Source: Ascaris suum
Taxonomy: Eukaryota; Nematoda; Chromadorea; Rhabditida; Ascarididae
Direction of reading: 5' to 3'
Length of the DNA: 64,000 bases
Assembly: GCA_013433145.1 (NCBI GenBank)
Contig: CM024173.1
Location: 5,008,101 to 5,072,100 of the forward strand
The notes under the pieces are model-generated. The model did not search any database, had not been told where the DNA came from, and saw nothing but the letters and a program-made list of their open reading frames with translations. The translations under genes and the position numbers were made by a program. The stretch's first letter is position 1, and the number at the start of each line of letters is the position of its first letter. Shown here one piece after another: positions 1 to 12,704 of the stretch.

Positions 1-365
1 TTGGCGGACGTAAGCTGTAAATCCAAGTGACCAGAAACGTATGCGACATTCTCGTCATCTTCGAGCATCTGCAGATCCTTTCGACGTTGACGAATCAGTG
101 TGAGGATCTGCTCATGTTTTTGCTCATTGGGTAGAAAAATGAAGTTTCCTTCGTCGAACTGTTTTATCGACCAGAGAGGTTTAGGTATTTGCTGCCGTGT
201 GTTATGTTTAACCCTTCAAGCCGATTGCCTGACTTGTTTCGGCAAGAAGTTCACATGTTTCGCAATTGCAAGTTGTTTCGGCGTTGAAGCTATCGTTTTT
301 TTTTTTTTTTGATGAAATGCGTAGCTTTGGTCTAGGTAATACATTTTAAAAATTCGAGGACACAG

Positions 366-716
366 AAAAAAACAAAAAGGCGAACGGCAAAGAGTGTCGA
401 GAAGAAGAAGAAGAAGCAAATTCCAAGAATTGCGAAGATGCCGTCATCGGCTAACGCTTCGCGAAAAAACCATTGATAAGATCCAAAATTTTTCTCTTTC
501 TCAAATCGTTTTGACTTGGAATTGTTTATTTCGCAGACTTTTGAATTCTTCAAAACAAAATTGTGATTTATCTATGAAAACATTTGTCTTTAAGTAAACC
601 ATATAAAAACGCCGCTCTATGCCAATAAATTTATTCTTGCTCCAGCTGCGGCCCTTTGCCACAAAGAGTGACTTCTCAAAAAAAAAAAAAAACAAAAAGG
701 CGAACGGCAAAGAGTG
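366..716 (+). repeat. 31-bp direct repeat, two copies 320 bp apart
   Basis: Positions 366-396 and 686-716 are identical over 31 bases. The shared core reads GGCGAACGGCAAAGAGTG and is preceded by an A-rich run. A third, shorter match (CAAAGAGTGAC) lies at 662-672. The copies abut oligo-A tracts, so slippage or a short duplication is more likely than a regulatory pair. Confidence 0.8.
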
Positions 717-1669
717 ACCTCTCCGATGAAGAAAATAATGAAAGAACCGAAAAAATAATAACAGAAGTGAGAAAATATAATTATTCAATAAACACAAAAC
801 CTGTCCACCTGAAAGGAAGCAGCTGTTTATCAGTGTTTCATCTGCGAAAATCCTTGATAAAATTTACTTAGAAAAAAAGAAACACGAACTTGGGCTGCTG
901 AAAAAAACAAACGGATCGCGTTCTCGTTTCATTCTTATAGCATTAATTTCAGCATTTCAGGTTTCTCCTCTCCGGCCCTCATTGTTTCCTTGATTTCTTT
1001 CTTTTTTATTTCATTCAATGCTTTCATTACTGATACTCGCTTGCGATTTTTTTCTTTCCTTTCAACTTTTTTTTGTTTTAGTTTTGCAAAATTCCTGTGA
1101 TCTCATCTGACTTTAGATACAGCAATTAAGAGTGTAGGTTGTTTCAAACGAATCTGTGTCACCCAATGGTCGCGACAGTGGAACAAAATGCGAACGCATC
1201 GTCGACTACTGTTTGATGCATCGTGCTAACTGAAATAATGTGTCTGCTGCGGCATGCCTCAGTAAGTCATCTTTAAGGTTTGTGCTATTTAAATGAGACT
1301 GATATGCGATGGAAGGGGAATCTCAAAGCTGAGAGAAACTGAATGACCATAACTCCCACTTCTTTCTACACTAGTTTCATCTAAAAATTCCATCCACAGG
1401 AAATAAGGTTGGCCTATTTGATGCGCAAGAAATGATGTATTTCTTAGCGTAGAACTCTTGGCTCCATACATGGGATATTTTCAAGAGCGAATTAGTTTCT
1501 AGTGGATAGTACTTGACAATGCATCGACCTCATGCAGGCGTAATTTGTTATCAAGCGCACACTTTTACTTGGGGATCAACTCGCTTTTCGCAGCCGCATC
1601 ACCGTTTTCTTTAGAGAAGTTTCGCGACAAACAAAGTATCAAAGTTGATAAAGTGCACAACAGGTGGTG

Positions 1670-1703
1670 CTTTTGGTCGAGCAATTCTTATTTCGACCAA
1701 AAG
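1670..1703. repeat. Perfect 11-bp inverted repeat (hairpin)
   Basis: The arm CTTTTGGTCGA at 1670-1680 is matched exactly by TCGACCAAAAG at 1693-1703, leaving a 12-nt loop. No element ends or target duplications are visible around it. It could be a chance hairpin or a remnant of a small foldback element. Confidence 0.7.
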
Positions 1704-4700
1704 AAATCTGCTGCAGACAGGCTTTATTTCCACCGACTGCTCTATAGAGCGATATTGAAGTAGAGACTGGTGAAGGTATGGACCTTAAAGGGCAGTTGTT
1801 AAATTCTTGAAGTATCGTTTTGCATGAGCAGCCAGAGACCGCTCTTATTTGCTCCTATCCTAAAACGGAGCTATGTATGGTATGCCCAAATATAACATTC
1901 GCCAAATATTTCTTTATTTTTATCGACTCTTAGATGGCGATTACGAAACATTCGTTTACAGTAAAACTTGGAGACATCTATACGATATTGTTCTCAAGAA
2001 TGCTTCAATGAATCCTATTAGAAACGCTTATGGGGGCTGAATTGAATATATGAACTGCGCTTTTCTTTTCTGTTTTCATTGTTTTTATTCGACGTAATTC
2101 GCCTTTCTCGTTTGAGAATAAAGCAAATGAAGGCCTTTTCTTAAGCAAATGATTTCCTTCGCAAATGTCGTTCTCGAGCCTAGTTTCTCGTCCAGAACAT
2201 CGATTATTTCTATAAGATGTGAGATGAGGGAATTCGTGGAAAAGTTGCAGCCCTCTTTCCTGTGCTTTATATATTATGCTTACTTGAGTGTTCATTTCTT
2301 TGGGCTATGGATTTTACCGTTTTTATCTCGATATCCTCATGCCACATCCATATGTTATGATATAACAGGATTTTTGGATTGTAGTCAGTAGCGTGATGGC
2401 TTGCAGGATCGCTTTCAAATAGATCATACTCACTGTCCTATTTAGTGTTTGTTTCATTGAAAGCATAATATCGGAATTTTCCCCATCGACTTTCTCCATT
2501 TTTCCTATCATGTATGCTGTGTGCTGTTTCTTGCATTTAACTCCATGTGTTTTTTCTGATGGCTTCATCTAAAAAGGGTGGCCCGAGGCATATTTGAACA
2601 TCGTTCGATCGCGGAGTTGGCTCATTGCTGTATATAAGCGTTACGAAAAGAAAGCACAAGCTAATCAGTTTTATGAGTTCTTTTTTTCCATTGCGAGAAT
2701 GGGTGTTTATTTCGCATATATGAGCTTAATGTGATCATACTTGAGTCCTTCTGCCACTCGTGACTGTTCTGTTTCTATTTCTCATGTTGTTTATGAAGGA
2801 ATAAAACTTGAAAATCCAGATTGGTTTCATTTCTGCAGTTTAGCAATGATTTTCGAATCACACAAATAGGATTGCTGCTTGGAAATGTATTTAACGCATA
2901 TCACAAGGTCTCCACATTGTGCCGATTGTTCAGTTGTGTTCGTTAATGCATTTTTGGCATTATATGGTGCGTTGTGAGCTGTTTTTCATCGTTGGAGCGA
3001 CTCGAAAGGCCTTGTCTGAGTAGCATTTTAAATTATTTGACTGTTGAAGATGATGCAGTTTGTGCGTATTTGACGTTGCATGTGGTCAGTTCAAAAGGTT
3101 GCATTGTGGGCCGTTTTTTCGTTGCAGAAATCCTTTAAAAAGGCTTAGTGCGGTCCCTAGAAGGCGTAGTGTTCCAATTGCCCCTCTCGCAGTTATCAAC
3201 ACCTCTTTTCGCTGTTTTGAGGGAAATTTTGCCGCCTAAAATCGGTGGTCGTTGAGCGGTTCTTATGGAAATGAGTGAAGCGGCAGATCACAATTTGAAA
3301 ATATGTCTGAGGTTGTGATTATTTGTTTATTTTTAACCCGATGTATACAGAAACAGGTGGTTCCTGACATTTTTTATGCAATTGCTGTCGTAATTGGATC
3401 ATTTCTGATCATTGTACAGCTTGTCAATAGTTTAGTTCGCGGAACTTTTGCGGTTGTTTCTAGCATTTTCGCATGCAAATTTTGGATCGTTCTTCTTTCT
3501 GATGTTATTTTTTGATGAATCCTCGGCTGGAACATTTTGTGATCTATTCATAATGGAGCTGTCACAACTTGCAGTCGATTGTTAAAACGTGCCGTTTTTT
3601 TTGCAAATCTGCGAGGTCTTTTCAAAGCTGACATAGCACGTGCGGCAACCCTGCGAGCACGCTTGACCGCTTAAGAGATGAAAGAATCCGGAAAGCACTC
3701 TAGCTTGATATGCGACGTTTCTAGATGAAAGTCACACATTTCAAACCAGTTTCATTTTAGTCTGCTCGACTGTTGCCACATCCTCAGATGCTACATTAAA
3801 AATCCACGTTTCAAGTGGTGCATATTTAAAAGCTGTTGTTTTTTATACATCATTTGATTTAGCTGATCCTTAGATGCCTCCGACATATTGCTTGGAGAAA
3901 TCTTCGGGAATTGCCGAATTTGCTGTAGAAATTTGCTATCAGCACACTGATGAGATAACGTGGAACGAAATACTCATTAATGTGCCGGTAACAGCTTTAG
4001 AAAGAATTTTCCTTTCAGTGAATTCTGATATATTAATTCCCATAAAAACACTTTAGAGGCACTTTTTTACAATGGAATGCAATATTGCATCCGGAATACT
4101 CGGGTTCTCATTATAAAGTTAGTCAGAAAAGCTGTCAGGATTTTCTAGCGAAAAACTCCATAAGGCTGCAGCACCCGAAAAATATAGATCGCTTTTCAGA
4201 AATTGGCCTCGTCATTAAGTCCAACAAATTGCATTTTGTGTGTCCCATGCATATTAAACCAATAAATACTGGTAGGAGGCACGTCTGATCCTATTGAGTG
4301 CATAGAAAGTCGCTCATGGTAAGCAAACATAGTGCAGATTGCTATATTCAGATCCCAAGCTGTTAGAAAAGATTCCTTCAAAGGAAAACTGCAAAATACT
4401 AAATAAATGCATAAAAGAACAAAAAACAAGTAAATAAACAAATTCAAGGCTAATTGCCGACTGCTACAAACATTTAAGAGATCGGACTTGAGGAAAGAGC
4501 GTTTTGGAAGAGCATCTATAACATGCTTTTTTAATGATCTCACTCTCCTCAGAGAACAGCTTAGCAATTGGCCAACAAATATTTGAAACATGGGTATACG
4601 CGTTCATATTTTAGGGAATTGAAGCAGTTATACCTCCACCACAGGAGGTTCGATTATGTGTGGACATTTATGCGTATGTGCGAATTCTCAGTTTTTGTCC

Positions 4701-6501
4701 CCACTCTCCCTCTCGTTCCATCAGTTCCCTCACTCACTTTTGGAGGTGACTTCTGAAAACAGGTGATGAAGGATGTCTGCACTCAAAGGAGCACTCGTGA
4801 GATGAACCTTCCATGGACTAGTCTTTCTTCATCCCCTTTCCCTGCCTCCACCATTGTCTGTCGATAAGAGAAGATATAAGGACGTCCGACCCTTGTGATT
4901 TCTCTTGGATGCGAAAGGATAAGTTCATCATCGCAGCCCACGTTCAATGTGGAAAGGATAAGGTAAAGGAGAGAATGGAGCGGGGTGGTTTAGAGGAAGC
5001 AGGAGGGCAGGAAGGAAGTTCAGTGTTGCTTGTTAAGGAGGAGGAGTCGGCAACTCAGCTTACAACTTTATATCCTTTCAAGCATTCATTTTTATCTATA
5101 TTAAAACAGAGCATAATTGAAAATTATGGAAATGAAGCGATTCGCTTTTTCGTTACTGCACAAGTGACCTGAAACTGTATCGAACCTTTAGTTTGGCGAT
5201 CATTGTGCAAGTAGGCTGAAATTCAGTTACAACCTTAACCACTGATTTCACACATATAAGGCTCAGTTTCTTCTTGACACTAATCACTTATAAGATTCTG
5301 TTTATAAGAAAGAGAATAGTATTTCTTTCTGCACGACACGGCCAATGCATTATTTAAATACTCCCCAAAGACAACGTAAATCTCCTGAAATTTCATATAA
5401 GCGTAGAGAACTGCAGTCGCCTTTCAGTATGGTAACTGTCTCCTGAAATGTCGAAATCCATTAGAAAATATGGTGCTTCAGGCTATAATTGTTAGACTCT
5501 ACGACAGAAACCACCGAACAGATGTAGTATTAGAGCAATATTAGCCCTAGGACGGCAGCATGAATGAGTTCTTGGAGAAGAAACATGGAATCTTTGATTA
5601 ACCATTGTTCCGGAGACCAGAATTTTCATAGGGAGCTACGCGATACTGTGTGCTTTGACAGCTTGCTTACCGATCATTGTAGTGCTGTTGGTTTCCCGTT
5701 CACCCATATCTTCGTCACCTTTACGTTCGGTTTAACCAATCCTTTCATGAATATCTGGAACAAGTTGAGTCCGCTCTGTTATACTGTTGCAATTTCTATC
5801 TCAAATACACCTATGAGGAGAGGAGGGAGGAAGTCGTGAAAGATGACACACAAAGTGTTTCGAAAGAACGCGGACCGGCTAAATTCATCTACGACTTGAT
5901 CTTTTCGATCCGTTGATGAGTCAGAGAGAAGATTCAGCCTATCGCATCATCTCGCCATAAACCTATTGGTTCGTTTATTTCCAAGAGTTGTTGAGCGAAA
6001 CACTTTTCGTTTACACATTTAATAAAATTATGAAGAGCTGACCCCCCTTGTAGGCACTCGTTTAGCGAAATTTCTTCTCAACTTTTTATTCTCAAAGAAT
6101 TTTAAGAACGCTGCCACAGCCGAAACACTTCAATAACACTTATTCACAGGCGGCAACTTCAGAGAGTTTGCTTATTCATCAACGCAATTTTTTCTTTCAG
6201 GAGAAGAAGTACACGAGAGAGGATGCGGAAGGAGGGTGTCGGAGTGGCCTAAAGCACTAAAGAAGTTAAAAAGAGAAAAATAAATGCATTTCATGTTCAC
6301 GATAAAAGTAAAAAACTACGGAGACGATGAGTGCCTTGTTTTGTCCATCGAAAAGGAAGCATGCCAATGGATGCATGAGAACCCGAGGGAGAGATGGGAA
6401 CCCGCTTCACCTCTTCTGTCTTCCAACGCTTACTCGGGGAGACGTGTTACCGCTTTCCGGCGAATAAACACTCTGTCCTCGAAGCTCAAAGTGGATATAA
6501 C

Positions 6502-6521
6502 CGACGGCTCTGAAGCCGTCG
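6502..6521. repeat. GC-rich 8-bp stem, 4-nt loop hairpin
   Basis: CGACGGCT at 6502-6509 pairs exactly with AGCCGTCG at 6514-6521 across the loop CTGA. It lies inside the weak plus-strand frame at 6284-6586. In GC content it stands out from the AT-rich surroundings. Function unknown. Confidence 0.7.
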
Positions 6522-6815
6522 AGGAATCACTTCTACGGAAGGCCGTCTGCTGCCGGTTCTACAAACCGTCGTGCTCTCATTTCTAGAAAAGCGTCCAGGT
6601 CACGCTTCTATCCTTTTTTCTACGGAGGGGAGGAAGTGTGTTAGCACTGAGGAGGAAAGCTTATTATGTTATTGTCTCAAAACTTCTGTGAAAATTTTCT
6701 GACCCGAAAACAATCCGAACAGATTTTTTGATCGATTTTTCAAAATGGGCTTCTCTTCGATATGGCACTCCTCATCGATAAAACCATTCACTATCAGCGT
6801 GCAGTAATCGAAATG

Positions 6816-7645
6816 TTAGAAGAAGACAAAAATATGCTGTTGAACAATTACATGTTGTGGAGTTGAAGGAATTGGAGCGATGTGTTGTTCGGCGGTACGC
6901 GTGCTTCGTATCGCATCTTTATAGGATCGCTGCTGACCATAAAATGGGATTTGACAGTGCCCCATCTCAGTACTTTCGTGCCTCTCTGGTGACTTTGAGG
7001 AATGGGCCTTTGATTCTTTCTCAATAATGGGTGATTCTGACTGATCCACAACTGTTTCCGAAGAAGCGTCTGCTAGAGTTTGCTTTCGACCGCGTTCTTC
7101 TTCGCTAGAATTCCCCCATACTCGCTAACCAAATTCTTGGCCAGGAATACCTGGATGATATAGACAAGCCTATCCTTTCTTTGCTTGGAAGGCATTTCAA
7201 CTGTCCTCGTGCAAAGGATAAGCTCAACTTTAAAATTTTCAGTGGAGAACTTTCAACGGGATGAGCGAGAGGCATAGGGCGACTATAAGAAATCGTATAT
7301 AAACGTATCTTAGACACCTGAAGGGAATACGTGGCGAAAACCTTTGGTAGGCATTTTTGCCGGCATTCGTGAAATGCTTTAATAAAAGGAAACTGCTTGT
7401 CTTTGGAGATTTGGCAACCATTCGCTTTTGGTGCATCATGATCGGCAGAGGAGCTATTCTGGGTTAAATGACAGAAAGAAAGGAGTCAACGTTCTGGCAG
7501 GGTTATTCGCGGCCGCATAAAAACGATTATGTCGGCATTGCAGGAGGTTCAAATGGGCAGGGTGGATGGTGTCACTTGAGCAGGATGATACGGTATACAC
7601 GAGGAAGAAAGTATGAAGAAGGGCACGTTTAAACGAGATTCTCAT
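6816..7645 (-). CDS. Three-exon gene for a small secreted protein
   Basis: Exons, in reading order: 7645-7592, 7458-7318 and 7124-6816, all joining at codon boundaries and ending in TAA; about 167 residues. Exon 1 starts at an ATG and gives MRISFKRALLHTFFLVYT, a typical signal peptide. It ends at a GTATCA donor. Exon 2 follows a TTTAACCCAG acceptor, has two predicted N-glycosylation-like Asn residues at its start and a Cys cluster (HECRQKC). Exon 3 is hydrophilic and Ser/Glu/Gln-rich. The exon 3 acceptor (TTGGTTAG) is weaker than the others, so its exact start is the least certain point. I do not recognise the family. The protein is likely exported or extracellular. Confidence 0.6.
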
Positions 7646-8747
7646 GAGCAATTCGGACACTCCTTCGCTCTATATGGGATGATGAAATAATGCTTGCAAT
7701 GCATCAGCAGCTTTCCTCTTCACTCAGGTTGGTTTGAAGTTTCGGCTAGCAGTCAAACTGAAATGAAGGATATTAGGAAGAAAGCCCATTAAAGAATCTC
7801 TGAAAACTATCTTAGGACTGCAACACACGCTGGAAAAAAAATCGACACCGGGAATTCTTTCTAATATCGGTAATTTTAATTCTGGTTTGTACAGAAACCT
7901 TCTGCAGAGGGAAAAAAAGGAAAAACGATTGGCACGTGCAAGAAGAGGCGGCTTCTTTACACGTTCTATTTGGATGGATTAAACCACTAATACCGTCTCG
8001 ATGCTAACAAATAGTCCATAGGAGTAATATTTTGTTAGGATAATATGATGAAAGAACGTCTATACACAATGGTACCATATGCAACAACCGACGAAACTTC
8101 AGCATCGAAGTGAGAGTGTCAAAGTAAAAGAAATTAGACAGGCTCATGTTTATCAGGCGTCGCGAGGGAAATCGCACGTTTAATGCTAATCACAGAATTC
8201 TTGGAAGAGGACTTTTACGCTTTACATTTGGCCTTCAGCATATTTGATTAGTCTTTATGCAGATCAAAAGGAAACTCGTACATAAACAATGCGGACTGTT
8301 CCACGAGCAATTTATGAGCAGCCCAATCAAGCGTACAGACACGTGGGAAGGAGTATCAGGAAAATCGATAATACAGAGATTTTGCATTCTAACCTGAGAG
8401 CATAATACTTGCCCAATTATACAGAATCAACTGAAAAGCCCTTCAAATGGTGCTCTCTTCCGAGACCGACCAGCTGCATTAGTCATCAATTGGAAAAAGG
8501 CGCTTCAAAGCTGCGAGAGATTAATTATGAGGCAAATCGGCCATTTGTATTTGATGGTGCCTTTATTTATTAGCCTGTGGAATGTTCTAACGAAATTGGC
8601 GATGAACGGCACATGGCAGCTCAGACCACAGTCACAAAATTTCATCGTCATAGCTTCAGAGTTCGCGAGTTGGAACCACTGGAGAGGTGAAAAATTCACT
8701 GAAAGTCGATATGAAGGCATAAAGTCGCCACTGAGAATGTTGTCCAG
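7646..8747. other. Non-coding interval
   Basis: No exon could be supported. Open frames at 8505-8720 (-) and 8527-8796 (+) overlap on opposite strands and neither has convincing splice sites at both ends. Confidence 0.4.
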
Positions 8748-8942
8748 GTATTCATGTCAGTACCAAATAAACCGTCGGTCTTGGATCATTTTTTGACGTG
8801 CCCTTCGAAACGTTTTTTGGGGGAGTGGGGCGTCGAATTGTTGTTGGCAACAAAGGAGGAGGCAGTGTTTCACGTCAACGAAATTTTATCTGCAAATAGT
8901 CTCCTTAGAGATAGCCGTATAAGAGTGAGGTGGATCAAATAA
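8748..8942 (+). CDS. Candidate 3'-terminal exon, unknown protein
   Basis: A TTGTCCAG acceptor precedes 8748 and the frame runs 64 codons to TAA at 8940. Composition looks like protein (an acidic/hydrophobic middle, LLLATKEEAVFHVNEI). No upstream exon was found, so this could also be a chance frame. Family not recognised. Confidence 0.3.
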   Translation, partial: VFMSVPNKPSVLDHFLTCPSKRFLGEWGVELLLATKEEAVFHVNEILSANSLLRDSRIRVRWIK

Positions 8943-9239
8943 TGAAATCAGTACGGTCGCCTTGGACATGAGTATATGTATACGAAAACTCCAGTGACCT
9001 GAGGAAACGTTTACGGCAATTAGACAGTTTTATTGCGTCAACAGAGTCGCCTTCGCCTCTTTTACATATCCCTTTCATATCAAAATGATAATTTCATTAT
9101 CGGCCCACTGCCGTTTCGTTGAGAAACTTACAAAGTGCAGTAAATGATTAGAAACGTTTTCATTTGACAAATACCGCAAATTGAAATATTCGCACCGGTC
9201 TTTTCTTGATTTAGGTTACAGAATGTGGAACGCAATTAC

Positions 9240-9463
9240 CTCGCCAAAGTTGCCGTCTCTTTCGCTTCATATACATTCCTCGGAGTCGTTGAAATATCGT
9301 CCGAATCTTGTAAACGATTTACGTATTCTCTCAAAAGTAGCACCGACTTTTTATCGGCTGCTTCATATACTATGTCAGTGCTTCTTAACGTCGGATCCTC
9401 TCTGTCCATTGGAAAACACAATAATTTATCGAAGTCTGCTTGCTTGATACTATTCAACGTTAA
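9240..9463 (-). CDS. Internal exon of an unrecognised gene
   Basis: A TTTCAG acceptor ends at 9464 and a GTAATT donor begins at 9239. The 224-nt exon is open throughout, starting in phase 0 and ending in phase 2. The translation is charged and soluble-looking, with motifs such as FPMDREDPTLRSTDIVYEA and KSVLLLREYVNRLQDSDDI. No membrane segment or known catalytic motif is visible. Flanking exons were not resolved. Confidence 0.65.
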
Positions 9464-9847
9464 CTGAAATTATTTTTGTCACATGAGAGTAGTGACTTGA
9501 TTCAGGTTCCGTTTGCAAATTTGCATATTGAGGAGTATTTCTTTGCAATAGCAGAGAAACCATAACTGTACCCAAATATTCGCGAAGCTGTTTAAAGACG
9601 CGCCAGTAGATCTTAGGTAAATCCCATCTGGACGATACAACTATGGAACGATTACGATTTAATTCTTATTGTGGAGATTTAATTCTTTCAATAGCAACGG
9701 CACCTGGTAGTGACTAGTGACACTGACACGGTCGATTCAGGTTGATGTGAGCAGAGCGTTCCGCAATTTTCAACAAGTAAATTATCGAAGGATGGTATTT
9801 CAAGGGCAAATTTATCGCTTGATACCTTGATAGCTCAAGGTTCAACC

Positions 9848-9967
9848 TCACAAATCTGAATTTTGCGCATTAAATGCCGTTAAACTGTCTGAGGGAACAA
9901 TGCAAAAAGGTGCCAAACGAGCTGGCACTACATATGCTCTTGCAATTCCGCTCACCAAACCAATCTG
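9848..9967 (-). CDS. Candidate 3'-terminal exon, unrecognised gene
   Basis: An acceptor (CTTCACGCAG) precedes 9967 and 39 codons run to TGA at 9848. The sequence (GLVSGIARAYVVPARLAPF) looks like genuine protein, mildly hydrophobic. An upstream frame at 10357-10536 (-) encodes two hydrophobic stretches and might belong to the same membrane-protein gene, but I could not join them in phase. Confidence 0.4.
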   Translation of the reverse strand, partial: QIGLVSGIARAYVVPARLAPFCIVPSDSLTAFNAQNSDL

Positions 9968-11261
9968 CTGCGTGAAGTGCTAGCAGAAAATAAATCTTGC
10001 AAAACAACACATCCTTGTTATAACTGATTTGACCGCCCCCATAAATTTCATACCAAAAAATGGTTTTCCTGTTACTAAATCGGAGTGTAATGAAGATCCG
10101 AAAGATCGGAAACGGATGTAAACTGCACTGCATTCTGAAGTACCCGCAAACCTCTAATTAGTAGAGTGATTTAAATTTCGGTATGAAAGGTACCCCTACA
10201 GCGTACGTCATACTCGCCAAGTTTTACAACTCTAGCTTCAATTACGTGAAAGCTGAAATTATCGGATGGAAGGGCGCACACACATAAATACGCGAAAATA
10301 CGGCGTTGCCAGAAACTTCAACGAAATCTGTGGAAGCACACAAAGAACATAAAATTCTAGTGAATGTTTTCCAATGAAATGAAAAGATCGAACAACGAGA
10401 TTTCGATTGACGACATCAGCAGCCCTAACAAAACAATGATATGCCATACATTCATCCAATCACTGCCTCCGTTTTTAAACCTGGAAATGAAGAGGAATTT
10501 GGCGATTACTAGGAATAAGCAAATGCTTTGCAGCTGCATCTTATAAAGTCTTCTAGAACTTCAACAAAGCAAATGAATCATACATTTGGCTTGCTCTCAA
10601 TTCTTTGCTTTGAAAAGGTGCTAATAGAAAAAAGAAAGTCTCATGTTTTGAAGCAGCAGAAAACGCGGCGGAACCTCGCCATAGCATCATTAAAATTATT
10701 TATACTGCCAAAAAAAAATAGAATTCATGAGACTTCGAAAGAATTCGAGATTTATATCATAACATGCCATGAGCGTCGGGTTAATATAGGGCGCATGGAG
10801 CTTGGATCCCCTGCGCCTAATTCGCATTCCCGCGGTGCTCTATCGCATTTTGTATGCTGCTTTATATTCTGAAAAGCCGAGGAGAGTTTACGAATGGTCT
10901 GATCCTTACCATGTCAAAAAGCAGAATTTTCCTTCAAATCCATATTTCGCAGCATGCTTCAAGCATCCGGCTATCTGTGAATTCGGCTAGTTCAAACGGT
11001 TCGATAGATGTTTTTACCAATATACTTTTATTTGCGATTTTACTTAGTCTTACATCAATTCATTCAATTCATCAGTGCAGTGCTGACTCATCTATCGTCC
11101 GTCTTTCGAATCAGTCAGTCAATGGAAAATCGAAACTTCATGAAAGAATGATGGTGCCTTAGTAGGCCAGCGTTCCAAAGAAAATTCCGCCATCCTCTAC
11201 TTGTAAGCTCAAATTTTTGAATGTTTCGTTCTAGTTTTATCATATCTCCGTTCACAGGAAC
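9968..11261. other. Interval without a resolved gene
   Basis: The minus-strand frame 10357-10536 begins with an ATG and contains two hydrophobic runs (LFLVIAKFLF and WHIIVLLGLLMSS). A second open minus frame overlaps it. Neither has confirmed splice partners. The rest is AT-rich with no exon I can support. Confidence 0.35.
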
Positions 11262-12078
11262 CTGAATGACGTGAATGTTTAGGCGTCTTGATATTTCAGC
11301 AGGTGCATCTCCTGCTCTGAACTGTCTCAAATACTGATGAAACAGTGGGGTGTCTTGATGACTGCTTTGCTGATTCGCTCTCTGCGCCAATTCCAAATGG
11401 ATTAGCGTGGAAAAACCATGAGCACCAGTCTGATTATAGACACGTTTCTTAGCACACAAGTTCAGCTCGATGTCTTCGAAGTAACAGGAATGTTTTTATA
11501 GAACAATACAACGCCATCAAGAACTGTAAAGATACCTCGAACACAGTTACTTATTTGCTGCAAGCACGAGTTAAGTACTCAGCCTTTTCGGAGCTTTCTT
11601 TGGCATGCAAAGGACATATTGTTTCCATCAAACAATGATAAAGGCATTCGAAATCGTCCGATATTTTTATGCATAAGAATTCCTAACTTAAAAGACGCAC
11701 TCACATAGTATAGACGCCGTTATCTTTAGTATAGACGCACTCACATGCGAATGACTGCTTCTTTCGAGAACATTATTTTTTGCAGCGCTCTGCTCTTGGG
11801 ATGGTTTCTTCCTGTTTGCTGAGTACAACTCGATGCGCTTCGCAGTGTCCGCCACTGATCCTAGATCAGCGAATGACTGAGCTAACGCTGCATTGTAGAA
11901 GAAATAACGATGCGAACATATGGCCCAATTTACTTGCGAGTAGCAAATATTGATGCAGTTATTTTAAACTCTCGAAAACTCTATAAGGCTGTTTGTGCAG
12001 CAAGAACACGCACGTGTGGTCAGGCATCCCGTAAAAACCGTCCGGCTCGGCCAAATTATGTACCACCAAGCTGTGGAT
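11262..12078 (-). CDS. Three-exon coding segment, unrecognised gene
   Basis: Exons, in reading order: 12078-11970 (after a CAATCAG acceptor), 11887-11772 (after TACAATGCAG) and 11473-11262 (ending CAG before GTTCCT). The first two join in phase (1 then 2 nt), giving NLAEPDGFYGMPDH followed by LAQSFADLGSVADTAKRI. The third joins less securely because its acceptor is weak. The translation is mostly helical and soluble. The EPDGFYG stretch recalls the E-P-D-x-x-Y-G motif of ATM-like kinase FAT domains, but no kinase domain follows in the window, so I leave the family open. Neighbouring exons at 12287-12463 and 12705-12863 may belong to the same gene. Confidence 0.5.
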
Positions 12079-12286
12079 CTGATTGATAGATGATGGGTGT
12101 AGCATCGTCGAGAATTTCTATGGTGGGTGATTTTGGGACCAAATGAAGATTGGTGATCAAAACTGGAGCGATCGAATTCACCGAAATTGGCCAACGGGAC
12201 AAACATTTGCGGGACTTCGGAAATCGAGGAGAAAGCCAAGCAAAAATTTGATAATATCCCAAGGAGATAATGCAGCGGTACCGTTG

Positions 12287-12463
12287 CTATATAGATAAAA
12301 TACGCGTTCGTCGAGAGGACAAGAGAAATGAAAAAGTTTGCCCCTCTCTTCCTGATTTTCGTTGCATTCTGAACTTCGGTCTCTCTTCGTTTGCATACTC
12401 CTGCACTATATTGAAAGCCATCTGCGCATCTTTGTTTACACTAAGGGCGAACTGGCATAGGGA
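12287..12463 (-). CDS. Exon with strong acceptor, helical protein
   Basis: A pyrimidine-rich acceptor (TTTTTCTCCACAG) precedes 12463. The 58-codon frame includes DAQMAFNIVQEYANEERPKF, which looks like a helical-repeat segment, then a basic tail, and meets TAG at 12287. It may be a terminal exon, or the true donor may lie before the stop. The next exons downstream on this strand start only about 200 bases away, so continuity with them is possible. Confidence 0.5.
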   Translation of the reverse strand, partial: SLCQFALSVNKDAQMAFNIVQEYANEERPKFRMQRKSGREGQTFSFLLSSRRTRILSI

Positions 12464-12704
12464 CTGTGGAGAAAAACGGTGCGCCGTCATGATAGCTGAT
12501 TCAGGGCATGACAAATTGCACTCGTTGTTTATGGGTGAGAGATGAACAAATGTTCGACCAGCGATGAGATCGCCATGACGCCATTAGCTTTGTAGTGGGG
12601 AAAACGACAAACGCCTTCAGCCTTTCACTTTAATTGACACTGCAAATTAAAGAACAATCTGGAGGACTCACTTCACTGGTCGGGACCGTGAATCTCAAAC
12701 TCAC

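Larger units (their letters stand above)
1..6815. other. No supportable gene; AT-rich, weak ORFs only
   Basis: I see no exon here with both good splice sites and coding-like composition. Weak candidates are open frames at 2005-2295 (-), 3874-4030 (+, after a CTTAG acceptor), 4196-4588 (-, a 131-codon frame from an ATG with one hydrophobic segment) and 6284-6586 (+). Frames of this length are expected by chance in AT-rich DNA of this size. The stretch may be an intergenic region or large introns of a gene lying to the left. Confidence 0.5.

Noticed and set aside
6501..11500. Kinase domain expected if the 12-kb exons were an ATM-like gene
   Set aside because: No D-R-H-x-x-N or D-F-G-like block was seen downstream on the minus strand, so the gene was not named.
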